A stretch of DNA of 64,000 nucleotides, taken from assembly GCF_047948215.1 (NCBI RefSeq), contig NC_134465.1, forward strand, positions 44,378,446 to 44,442,445, given 5' to 3'. The position numbers and the translations under genes were made by a program. Shown piece after piece: positions 12,556-22,020 of this stretch (positions are counted from its first letter, which is position 1; each line of letters opens with the position of its first letter). The DNA is from Lycorma delicatula (lineage: Eukaryota > Arthropoda > Insecta > Hemiptera > Fulgoridae). Below the pieces are notes generated by a model. That model ran no database searches, was not told where the DNA came from, and saw nothing but the letters and a program-made list of their open reading frames with translations.

Positions 12556-12700
12556 ATCTATACTATTATATAAAGAGGAAAAGGGTTTTTGTTTGTAGGA
12601 AACAACCAAAAAAACTACTCGATCAATCGCAACCAAATTTTTATTCATGTTTCTTGGCATAACCGAGAAGGTTTTTAAATATATTTAATCTTGAAAAACA
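12556..12700 (+). mobile_element. Helitron-like 5' head
   Basis: TCTATACTATTATATAAAGA followed by a GGTTTTTGTTTGT tract and the CAACCAAAAAAACTACTCGA segment resembles the 5' heads of insect Helitrons, as does 25791-25856. No 3' end could be paired with it. Confidence 0.35.
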
Positions 12701-12816
12701 GTTTATATACAGTTTTCCGGTTGAAGTGCAAACTTTAATGAATTGAATTAATGAACTGTGAATCTTTATCGTTGTATGAGCTGGGTTTGAACTGAATGAT
12801 TCAAATCAACCGAAGT

Positions 12817-12969
12817 TTCCGTGGCACGAGTGGTGACGTCACGGCCTTTCATCGGCAGGTCCCGGGTTCGAATCCCGGTCAGACATGGCATTTTTACACG
12901 CTACAAACCATTCATCTCATCCAATGAACCAATTCCTAACAGTGGTCCCGGAGGTTAAAGAGAAAAAAA
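12817..12969 (+). repeat. tRNA-derived SINE, family 2, copy 2
   Basis: The head TCCGTGGCACGAGTGGTGAC (A-box region) and GGGTTCGAATCCCGGTCAG (strong B box) are followed by GGCATTTTTACACGCTACAA, CATCTCATCC, CCTAACAGTGGTCC and an A-rich tail. It is collinear with the copy at 4119. Confidence 0.85.
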
Positions 12970-13396
12970 TTAATCGAATGAATAATATTACAAAAATAAT
13001 ACAATTAAATTTACGTTTAATAAAATAATATTAAATAAACTTAAAAAAATTCTGTTTAACAATAATGGGCTTCCCGTGGGGACTGCGTGTGAGGCTACAA
13101 TGGTGAGAAAAATGGAATGGGTGCAGTAGGGTGGTCTTATAATATGTCTGCAAACAATTGTCCGATTTTCAAAATTCAAACGGGGTATTTGTTAATAAAT
13201 CAAAGGTTAACGTTTGCATGCATCAGGTACACTCTCGATCTAACAGGTTATTCGGAAATGTATATATGTTAAGGTAAAACCCGGAATACCGGTATATATT
13301 AAGTTTTACCGGTAAATTCTTGAAAACCGGAAAAAATCTTGAAAACACATTTAATTCGGACTTTTACCAAATAGTTTTGGTCATTATTGACATTTA

Positions 13397-15674
13397 GGAA
13401 TGGAATGGAATGCAAAGTTGGCAGGAGTCTATTACTCCCTACTTTATCACAGAACCTGGACAGAGTCCCTTGCTGCTGGATCATTCTAATCGGGCTTGTT
13501 TTTTAAAAGGGTTATTTTTTTAATCTCGGATCTAATTTTTCAAGTTTTGTCTATTATTATTTTAGTGAATTTAAGACGGATTTAATTGCATTCCAATCCG
13601 TTGTTAAACCAGCGTTATCGAACCCATTTCATGGGCCGACCGCGGAAGGCTAGGCTTATAAAGCCTGTCCTCCCGACGTAATTCCCCTTCAGACCGTCCA
13701 CTGAAGTCCTTTCGGTGCTAACTCTTTAATAGGCTAGCAGGAATACGCCACAACGGGGCACTAGCTATAAGGAGGGAGCAATGCGTCCCCTTTTCCGGAG
13801 GAGTCGCAATTGCTGGGATATTTTGTCTTACTGTAAGTTTTTTTTAAAATTTAGACCGCGTTTTTGTTTTATGCGCGACTTACCGTGTTTGACGTCTTCA
13901 AACTATATAACTCGCGAAAACTTTTCACTCGCGACCCCGGAAACGCGTCTGACGCACTATTCCGTTTATGGCTCATGCGATATGGAGGCCCCTAAGCCTG
14001 GTTTGTCGATTTTCGGCTACCGCACCGCACCATCACGGTGGTTCGTCCAGTACGGCGTGAGGCCGCTTCCTTACAACTGTCGGAGTTGGGTCCTCTCGGC
14101 AGATGTCCCGAAGATGACTGTGTTCGGACACAGCCGCTCTCCCGAACAGTCTGCGCGCCTGCGCCACCCCCACCTCGGACACGGATTGAAATCTCGCATC
14201 AGATCGGAGAGTGGCGTTCCTGACGAACCACGGAGCTCCAAAGATCGTCCGCAACGCGATGTTTTGGACGGCCTCGATCTTCTTTTGAAGCGAGGAGCTC
14301 AACACTGCCCCCCATGCCGGGTAAGCATATGTTAGAATCAGCAGTACGTACAGCCGAAAAATGAGGAGCTTAGTTGCCAGTGGGTACGGGCTGGCACTGT
14401 TCAGCACTGGGTATAGCGAGGCTCTGGCGGCCTTAGCCCTCCGGGTCGCATAATTTACATGTTCGCTGAAGGTAAGCCGCCTGTCCAACACCACCCCCAG
14501 GTACTTAACTGTTTTCTCAAAAGGGATTTTCTCCCCTGAGATTTCCAGCTCTCTGGTCGGTTTTCGTGTTTTGCATGTGAACATCACGGCCACCGATTTT
14601 TCACCGTTGACCCTGATTCTCCACATGTCGAGCCACGGTTCCACTAAGTCCAGCTGCCTTTGGAGCCTCCGGACCGCGTAATCCACATTTGCGGATTCGT
14701 AGAAATATGCCGTGTCGTCTGCGTAAAGGGCCGTTTTGACCCCTTCCGACAGCGGCATATCGTTCACGTACAAAGTGTACAAGAACGGGGAAAGTACTGC
14801 TCCTTGGGGAACCCCAGCGGCTATTTCTCTGGTAGAGGAAATCGTTTCCCCTACGCGCACGACAAAATGTCGGTCTAGCAGATATGACCGCATCAGTCTG
14901 ACATAGCGGCACGGGATCGCCGATCGCGCTAGCTTATAAAGCAGCCCGCTATGCCAAACTTTGTCAAAGGCCTTGGCCACATCCAGAAAAACGGCTGCAG
15001 TCACCCGTTTCCTGTTCAGGCCTCCGACAAGGTCGTCTATTATTTTTACCAGTTGGAGGGTGGTTGAGTGACCCTCCCTGAACCCAAATTGCTCGGGCCG
15101 CACTTCTCCCTCCATGTATCGCCTCAGTTTTTCGAGAAAAATCCTCTCGAACAACTTAGACAATACCGGTAACAGGGAGATTGGCCTATAATTCCGTGGG
15201 AAAAGTAAACTTTTCCCCGGTTTGGGTAAACATACGACTTTGGCCGTTTTCCAACAATTCGGGAAATATCCAACGTACAAAATGGACGTGAATATCACCG
15301 AAATTGCTGTAATCACGGAGGCCGGTATGTTCCGGAATGCACGGACGCTGATCCCGTCGACACCCGGGGCCTTGTCGGGGCTTGTGGCCTTAATGGCTGC
15401 GGAAACTTCCGCTTCAGTGACTTGGTCAATCTCTAGAGGGGCGTCCTCCACCTGTGAGAAATAATCTACAAGAAAGGATTCCACCTCGGTTGTGTGCTCG
15501 TCGTTCGGGGGGGGGGTGGGAGGGGGGTTTGGAGTGAACTGCTCCTCCAAGGTATCGGCGAATACCTCGGCCCTCTCCGCCTCCGAGTATGCAAGAAAAC
15601 CTCGCTGCCCCACAACCGGATGGCGAGGCTTCTTCCCTTCTCGCAGTCTCCTGTTCAACCTGAACACCGAGGAG
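13397..15674 (-). mobile_element. Jockey-clade LINE, 5'-truncated, 12-bp target duplication
   Basis: The 12-bp duplication TATTGACATTTA lies at 13385-13396 and 15675-15686. The element is clearly more GC-rich than its surroundings. On the minus strand it contains the RT region of ORF2, then a 3' untranslated region of about 640 bp. Its 3' terminus at 13397 is made of ATTCC repeats (GGAATGGAATGGAATG on the plus strand), not poly(A). The endonuclease domain is missing because of 5' truncation. Confidence 0.92.
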
Positions 15675-15730
15675 TATTGACATTTACTGTAGACTGTTGA
15701 TAAAATTTTACAATTCTGTAACGAAATCAC
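14033..15730 (-). CDS. Jockey-like reverse transcriptase, 5'-truncated ORF2
   Basis: This is an uninterrupted frame of 565 aa. The first 18 or so residues, down to 15675, come from the target sequence, so the genuine ORF2 part begins at about YSSVFRLNRRLREGKKPRHP. RT motifs in order: SPDKAPGVDGISVRAFR, NYRPISLLPVLSKLFERI, EQFGFREGHSTT, AAVFLDVAKAFDKVWHSGLL (catalytic D), GVPQGAVLSPFLYTLYVNDM and LYADDTAYF (YADD box), then YLGVVLDRRLTFSEHV and the Jockey C-terminal AYPAWG...IEAVQN.ALRTI region. The order and spacing match Jockey-clade non-LTR elements. The endonuclease and ORF1 are absent. No stop lies in the remaining RT, so the insertion looks fairly young, but it lacks the parts needed to move by itself. 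Confidence 0.93.
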   Translation of the reverse strand: MISLQNCKILSTVYSKCQYSSVFRLNRRLREGKKPRHPVVGQRGFLAYSEAERAEVFADTLEEQFTPNPPPTPPPNDEHTTEVESFLVDYFSQVEDAPLEIDQVTEAEVSAAIKATSPDKAPGVDGISVRAFRNIPASVITAISVIFTSILYVGYFPNCWKTAKVVCLPKPGKSLLFPRNYRPISLLPVLSKLFERIFLEKLRRYMEGEVRPEQFGFREGHSTTLQLVKIIDDLVGGLNRKRVTAAVFLDVAKAFDKVWHSGLLYKLARSAIPCRYVRLMRSYLLDRHFVVRVGETISSTREIAAGVPQGAVLSPFLYTLYVNDMPLSEGVKTALYADDTAYFYESANVDYAVRRLQRQLDLVEPWLDMWRIRVNGEKSVAVMFTCKTRKPTRELEISGEKIPFEKTVKYLGVVLDRRLTFSEHVNYATRRAKAARASLYPVLNSASPYPLATKLLIFRLYVLLILTYAYPAWGAVLSSSLQKKIEAVQNIALRTIFGAPWFVRNATLRSDARFQSVSEVGVAQARRLFGRAAVSEHSHLRDICREDPTPTVVRKRPHAVLDEPP

Positions 15731-16644
15731 TTCTAAATAGGAAAGAGCATGAATTTAAAAATGCTGTTCTCAATTTCGGGATTTCAGTTCAAAAATTGAA
15801 TTAAAATTAATCATTTTCAAACGTGAGAATAATCAATTAATAGTTAACTCTTAAATACACAGTCTGGGTCTAACACCCAGATTGTTTTTTAACCCAATTT
15901 ATTTTCAATTTTTGCAATGGGAAAAAAGTTTTGAATCCCAACTGAACGTTTTTCATTAAATACAGTCTTTTTATTCGTTCAAAACGTTCTAAAACTTAAC
16001 ATATAAAGATATAAAGAATCTAAAAAAATATAACTAAAAATTCTGTTTTTTTTTAAATTTAGCCTTCCAGTTTTCTGTTTATCGTAAAATTAGTCTTTCC
16101 TTTTTTTACAAAACATCATGATTAAAAAAACATGCTGCTAAGAAAATTTGATTGAATTTTATTTAATATTTTTAAGAATAATTTTTACACAAAAAAGTTA
16201 ATGGATTATTCTTAATGGTAATTGTATTCTACAGGCTTTATCCTTTGAAAACGATTTACTCTTTCAAATCATTATTTCATATTTATTCTTCATTTTATAC
16301 GTTGATTTTATAATCTTTTGAATGTTTTATTGTAATATTTTAATTACAACTAATGTTTTGAATCTTTTGAAAAAACCTGTTTCATTTTACACCCGCAGTG
16401 CATTGAAATTCCTAAATTGAGAAGAGCATTTTTAAATCATATTTTTGAGTGATTTCATTACAGAATTGTCAACTTTTACCAACAGTCTATGGTAAATGTC
16501 AATAATGACCAAAACTATCTGGTAAAAGTCCGAAATAAATGTGTTTTCAAGATTTTTTCGGACTTTTACCAAGTGACTTGGTAAATGTTAGAATTTACCG
16601 GTAAAATTTAAGATTTACCGGTATTCGGGGTTTTACCGTAACAT

Positions 16645-16800
16645 ATACATATATAAAGTCTGTCTGTTTGTTTGTTACCGCATCACTCGAGAACCGACAG
16701 AATGACTGCATTAAAATTTGCAGCATAAATTCGTGTTATCCCAGAGAAGGTTTTACCCATCGACCACGGCCCTACCTCCCTTGAAGGTTAAGATATTAAA
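16645..16800 (+). mobile_element. Helitron-like head next to foldback 1
   Basis: The sequence ATATAAAGTCTGTCTGTTTG, followed by a CACTCGAGAACCGACAGAAT segment, looks like the 5' head of arthropod Helitrons. It is only a resemblance; no helicase or 3' terminus is paired. Confidence 0.3.
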
Positions 16801-17084
16801 GATATTCATTAGTTCTTCACTCACAAGGAAGGAATGAAGTTGTCCTTGAAGTTGCATGTTGAAGATATTCACTAAGGAAAAGAAAGATTAATCCTTTTAC
16901 TTCATTATTATATCTCTGTCACCACGGCAAAGAAATATATTATGAATTTTTCATCGTCAAAGGTGTCTGTGTACTTTAGTTACCGTATTTTCTATTTTTC
17001 TGTCTTTTGCAATTTAGTTTCTTTTTCAGGTTTCTATAAAGCCTGAATACTATAATTACTATTTATCAGTTTTATTCCCACAAC

Positions 17085-17285
17085 CGTGAGGATAACGTAC
17101 AGTGTGGGTATCCAGGAGGTGGACCCTCTATGTAGACGGGAATAGCGGCCGAAATAAGCTCTGCGGCCATAGGATAGTCCCCTTGGTCCCGGGAGGCCCC
17201 GAGAAGCCCCTGGGTTGGCTTTGGGATTCGCCTTGTCTGACCTGAGCCCAGAGGATCCAGATTCAGGCTAAACGGTGCGGCTAGT
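17085..17285 (+). other. GC-rich island ending in an A-rich tract
   Basis: The segment (GTGGGTATCCAGGAGGTGGA, GGTCCCGGGAGGCCCCGAGA, CCTGAGCCCAGAGGATCCAG) is far more GC-rich than its flanks and ends at AAAAAAATAAAAC (17286-17298). This looks like the 3' untranslated end of a GC-rich LINE, as at 51365-52135, but there is no coding part to confirm it. Confidence 0.4.
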
Positions 17286-17605
17286 TAAAAAAATAAAACA
17301 ATCTTTAAGAGATCTTAATTTTTATTTGACTTCTCCGAGAGGAAAGTGTTTTTTAGCTACAAAATAAAATTATTATATCTATTTATTTTAAAACTAAAGG
17401 AAAATAAAAAAATTGTAAAATCCACTCCGATTTTTTTTGTGTTTTTTACATAGAAAAAAACAGTAATCAAACATAACATGAAAACAAGACAGTTAACACC
17501 TTGATACAAGAATTATTAAGATCTGTTAATCTGAATTGCATGTCATGTACAGATAGGTACAAAAAAGACATTGGTTATTTGGGACCTAATAAAAGGAAAA
17601 TAAAT

Positions 17606-18319
17606 TTAAATGGAAATACTCAGTACTGAAGAATCCAGGCCCTGAGATACATCGGAGGATAAAATATCACCAAAACGCTTTCGTTCCGATTGGGACAGTT
17701 GCGTCTGTGTAAAAATTCGATGTGATAAAAATTCAAATTGTGTATACCGTAACAGTTGAGCGTAGAATGTAGATGGAGTCATCATGAGAATATTCCCTTT
17801 TGGGACTTGGTGAAGTACGAGAAGCTGTTCGTCCGATGAGTTCGTTGTGAACAGGGGATTGTAGTTTTTGCATGTATAATGTATTTTACGTATTTCCAAA
17901 AGAGGAAATCCATCGGCATCAAACTGGAACTTCGCTGTGGCCGAACGATGGGTCATCATGAGAATATTCCGTTTTGGGACATGGTAAATTACGAGAAGCT
18001 GTTCGTCCGATGAGTTCGTTGTGAACAGGGGATTGGATTTTTTGCATGTATAATGTATTTTACGTATTTCCAAAAGAGGAAATCCATCGGCATCAAACTG
18101 GAACTTCGCTGTAGCCGAACGATGGGTCATCATGAGAATATTCCGTTTTGGGACATGGTAAATTACGAGAAGCTGTTCGTCCGATGAGTTCGTTGTGAAC
18201 AAGGGATTGGATTTTTTCCATTTATAATGTATTTTACGTATTTCCAAAAGAGAAAATCCATCGGCATCAAACTGGAACTTCGCTGTGGCCGAACGATGGG
18301 AATTTCTCTGCCTATCCAA
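17606..18319 (-). CDS. open frame of 237 aa built from three 58-residue repeats, function unknown
   Basis: The frame contains three consecutive copies of a 58-codon unit (RSATAKFQFDADGFPLLEIR, KIHYTCKKSNPLFTTNSSDE, QLLVIYHVPKRNILMMT), followed by a non-repeated C-terminus ending SSVLSISI. Differences between units are few (for example KW/TC, NY/KS, VLHQ/VIYH). I do not recognise the domain. The unit length of exactly 174 bp keeps the frame open, but with so recent a duplication, openness is weak evidence for coding. No signal peptide or membrane segment is seen. It could be a gene fragment amplified as a minisatellite. Confidence 0.35.
   Translation of the reverse strand: MDRQRNSHRSATAKFQFDADGFSLLEIRKIHYKWKKSNPLFTTNSSDEQLLVIYHVPKRNILMMTHRSATAKFQFDADGFPLLEIRKIHYTCKKSNPLFTTNSSDEQLLVIYHVPKRNILMMTHRSATAKFQFDADGFPLLEIRKIHYTCKNYNPLFTTNSSDEQLLVLHQVPKGNILMMTPSTFYAQLLRYTQFEFLSHRIFTQTQLSQSERKRFGDILSSDVSQGLDSSVLSISI
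17778..18299. repeat. 174-bp tandem repeat, three units
   Basis: Units begin at 17778, 17952 and 18126 (each GTCATCATGAGAATATTCC) and are nearly identical, ending at CCGAACGATGG. The second and third differ at only a few bases; the first is the most different. Confidence 0.95.
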
Positions 18320-19210
18320 CCATTTGGGAATCTATCGTTGAGCTAAGCCCTTACAAATTCTCATTAAAACCCTAGTTAAGGGAATCCATCAAGTAGGAAA
18401 ATTAGGCCCTCTATATTTCCAATCTACGGAAACAAAACGTTATCCAAGTATACTAAGTCCCTAACACTCTCCTCATAGAAAACAAATTGGCCCAAAAATT
18501 CGATTATCCAGATTCCACACCAGTTAGTTATTCACTTTCAAATATTTGGAGACGAAATCCAACGAATCGATTGAATTTTCTGAGCCCTACATTCGATAAT
18601 TTTGGTTATTCACGACTACATGAACGTGAAACATTATTTAACCACAAACTTAAATGGGCCGCAGGCAGTTTTATCAGCAGAAATGATGACTAACGTGGTC
18701 GTTAAATCCAACATGATCGTTATAAACTGAATTGTTGTAAGTTATCTTTAGGTTTAATTTTAAGGAGTAGTTACAGATTATAACCAAGTTTCAATCGCTG
18801 GCGAATAAGAACATGAAAGTAACGCCTTCCGGTGAGTATCTTTTCAAAACGCTTCCGGTTTCCGAAAACTGTTCATACAACTTACTTCTACTTTTGTCAC
18901 TCGGAGAATTTCTCCAAGATTGATTCACATGTAATTTATTTATACGATAGTTATTGATTTTATTTCTGGAAATCCGTACCTACACTTTGCTTTCTCTTGC
19001 GACAACGTCACGGTATAGAAGTCCGGGCTTATAACAGCTCAGCCTGTGCAACAGGACAGCTGTTATCTGATTGAGAACGTGTAAGCTACTGGCTTAATTA
19101 TTATCGCTTCAAGATTTTAATAAGATACTATAACGTGCTGCAAAATAAAAACTATATTCGTTCCTGAAATCCCGAAGTTGTTTTTCGGACAGTATATTAA
19201 TCAAATACAG
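18320..19210. other. no gene recognised
   Basis: The base composition is less AT-rich than average. A splice-like segment (acceptor ending at 18776, donor GTGAGTAT at 18832) was considered and not called. No repeats of the window's families are seen. Confidence 0.45.
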
Positions 19211-19329
19211 ATTGACATGGACTGCAGGACCTACGCCGAGCTCAAGAGAATGGCTTACCGAAGAGACATACGGAAAGCTATTACTAGCCAATTAGCAGTA
19301 ATTCCCACATATACTCTCGTCATTGTGGA
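19211..19329 (+). CDS. possible coding exon or coding scrap, unassigned
   Basis: A 119-nt open segment lies between an acceptor-like ATCAAATACAG (ends 19210) and a donor-like GTAAGTTC (starts 19330). It reads IDMDCRTYAELKRMAYRRDI, then RKAITSQLAVIPTYTLVIV. The part YAELKRMA..R is loosely like the C-terminal end of LINE proteins (compare YTEMKRLALDRESWRAA in the family here), so it may be a retroelement scrap, not a host exon. Both readings are inference. Confidence 0.3.
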
Positions 19330-19445
19330 GTAAGTTCACTCATTTATTTCATAATAAGCTAACATTTTTTCATATATTATTTTCCAAGATTATTCTTTTT
19401 GTCATACAGGATTCGTTACATTTCGTTCAACCGACATAACGCCCT

Positions 19446-19729
19446 TTCTTTTTCTGTTTAGCCTCCGGAACCACAGTAAGGTATTACGTCAGAGGCTGAT
19501 ATGTATGAATGCAAATGAAGTATAGTCTTGTACAGTTTTAGGTTGACCATTCCTGAGATGTATGGTTAATTGAAACCCAACCACCAAAGAACACAGGTAT
19601 CCACGATCTAGTATTCAAATCCGAATAAAAGTAACTGCCTTTACTAGGATTTGAACCTTAGAACTCTCGACTTCCAAGTCAGCTGATTTGCGATGACGAG
19701 TTCACCACTAGACCAACCCGGTGGGTTTA
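19446..19729 (-). repeat. tRNA-derived SINE, family 1, copy 1
   Basis: On the minus strand the head reads CCGGGTTGGTCTAGTGGTGA (A box) and AAGGTTCAAATCCTAGTAAA (B box). The body contains CCACACATCTCAGG-like sequence, and the 3' end TCCGGAGGCTAAACAGAAAA is followed by an A/G-rich tail. Other copies lie at 20790, 33908 and 59255, all on the minus strand. Confidence 0.88.
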
Positions 19730-20076
19730 TATAATCCCCTTTGGTTTCCAGTTATTCCAAAAATTAAAAGTTGATCGAATTGTCCCCGAGTCGATAGGAA
19801 AATACAAAAGTAAAAATATAAATGAACTTCTTAGAACTGAAGGTTTCCAACATAGCCTAGAGAAATAGAAAATGCGTACAGCGATTTTTTTTTATCAAGA
19901 GAGAAGCTACATTGAAGGAGATAAAGGTTAAATAATTTTTACTTTAACAGGAATTTAAGGGCAAATAAATTTTTGTTCCATTTATTTTATTTTTATTGTT
20001 CCGAATGTTTTAGTCATAGTACATGCTACTGACTCGCCCCCTCCTATTTTACTCTTTATCCTGAATACGGGATATA

Positions 20077-20289
<213 letters not shown>

Positions 20290-20789
20290 TGTGTACTCTA
20301 TCTCTATCAGTGGAATTATTGGTCTCCAATATTTTCCCAAATTCTCCAATTTTTTTAGTGGGTATATGCATAACTATTATTATTATTATTATTGCCGCCC
20401 TGTTTCGGTATTTCAGATATTAATTAAAACAATTAATTAAATGGCTGAAATTTAATTAAGAATTTCATATTGAATTTCATCTAATGGTAAATTGAAAACA
20501 AAAAGAGACAGACTATTTGTTCGTAATGATTCAGTGGTTATGTATGAACGATGCAATTATTGAACAATTACAAACATATGAATTCATCGTAGTATAATGT
20601 ATTCATTTTTATAATTATAACGTGTGGTTTTAAATTATAAAAATATCAAACTACCCCTCGAAATTAAACAAAAATATAAGATTAATTAATTAGAACATAT
20701 ATATATTTTTTTTTTTAATTTATAATCGCATCAACAATTAAAAACAATAACGATCGGAGTATAAATGTATATTTACCGGTAAACGAGTA

Positions 20790-20975
20790 GTTTTGAACAG
20801 ATTCGGGCCAACCGTTCCTGAAATGTCTGGTTAATTGAACCCCAAACTCCACAGAACATGGTATCGAAGATCTAGTATTCAAATCCTAATAAAAGCAACT
20901 ACTTTTACTAGGATTTGAACCTTAGAACTCTCGACTTCGAAATTAGCTGATTTACGATGACAAATTTTAACATTA
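20790..20975 (-). repeat. SINE family 1, copy 2, degraded
   Basis: It shares the GATCTAGTATTCAAATCC, TTTACTAGGATTTGAACCTT and AGAACTCTCGACTTC segments with the copy at 19446. The GTTTAGCCTCCGG end is missing, and the tRNA-like head decays after 20950. Confidence 0.78.
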
Positions 20976-22009
20976 GACTATTTAACATTAGTTAATTAGA
21001 ATATTATTGCGCGTTAAAGAATATTTACTTTATATAAAAGAAGTTTTGATTTTCCCTTTGGAAAAACAATTTGTTGTTTTTTTACCCGTTATTTTATTTA
21101 ATCCAAAATACATATGAAGATTAATTTTAAGTTAGAGTATTTTACACCTTTTTTTAACAAAAATATTTTGTTATTTCTAAAATTTTGACATTTCTTTCTA
21201 TGTATAAAACGAAGTACGTTTACACTATGTCTTTTATAAAAATCTTGGAAAAAGTTAATTTCCATAAAAATTTCAAAAATGCCAAGAAAGTTTTCATTTC
21301 TTTCTAAAAAGAAATAAAGTCTAAAGCATAGTAATTTTTGAAGATATATCTGTTTCTCAAAAATAAAAAGGAAATGAAGGATGAGAGAGAAACTTCTCTA
21401 TTACGGGTTCCGCATACGGAACCCGTAACTACAGAAAAAATATACGAAAAGCTTTATTAAATCTTAAGAACGAAATAAATATTAAATAATTTCATAATTA
21501 TAGTAATCCAATAAGCAATTGTTTATTTTTGTGGAATTGATAAATATTTTTATTTTTTATTTACCAAGTTTGAAATAACATTAAATTCGCAAGTTTGGCC
21601 GATAGAAAATAAATTTAATAAATAAAATTGATTTTTACGTTTTTTTATGATTAATATTATAAAAATGTTAACGTATAATATAATAGTAAATATGCAAATA
21701 AATCAATTAATGTAAACGGTACATAATAATATAATATATAGATTACGTCAGGAATGTGTAAAATATAAAAACTTTTCCAGCATTTGTCTGGAAGGTTCAA
21801 GGAAAACTTGGTAAAACTTTGATCAGAACAGCATCACAAAATACAGAATTAAATATAATATTAAAATTTTACATAATTTAAGTCTACATTAATTATTTAA
21901 ATTATAAAGACGCGAAATAATAATAAAATAGATACATTAAGATACCAACAAATTATTCACAATTCAGAAATAAAATTAATCAAAATTATTTGAGCCCATG
22001 TTTATGTAC
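20976..22009. other. AT-rich stretch, no gene recognised
   Basis: No supported gene was found. It holds a perfect 12-bp-stem hairpin at 21401-21428, listed separately. Confidence 0.55.
21401..21428. repeat. perfect GC-rich hairpin
   Basis: TTACGGGTTCCG and CGGAACCCGTAA form a perfect 12-bp stem around the 4-nt loop CATA. It stands out because the surroundings are almost pure AT. Confidence 0.9.
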
Positions 22010-22020
22010 CTACTGTAAAC

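Larger units (their letters stand above)
13269..16641. mobile_element. foldback element 1, left arm split by a Jockey LINE
   Basis: The two ends are inverted repeats. The left end reads GGTAAAACCCGGAATACCGG from about 13273; the right end, reverse-complemented from about 16638, reads GGTAAAACCCCGAATACCGG. The pairing continues through AATCTTGAAAACACATTTA and AGTTTTGGTCATTATTGACA. In the left arm it is interrupted at 13397-15674 by a LINE and resumes at 15687-15785 (ACAATTCTGTAACGAAATCA against ACAATTCTGTAATGAAATCA on the right). Each arm is about 230-240 bp, and the central spacer is about 600 bp with no recognised gene. Exact outer ends and target duplication are uncertain. Confidence 0.85.

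Noticed and set aside
14038..15700. Plus-strand and other minus-strand frames over the Jockey region
   Set aside because: They are shadows of the 565-codon RT frame; they carry no motifs and are caused by the higher GC content.
18777..18831. Plus-strand exon before a GTGAGTAT donor
   Set aside because: The open frame does not join in phase with the 19211-19329 segment without a stop, and no homology is recognised.
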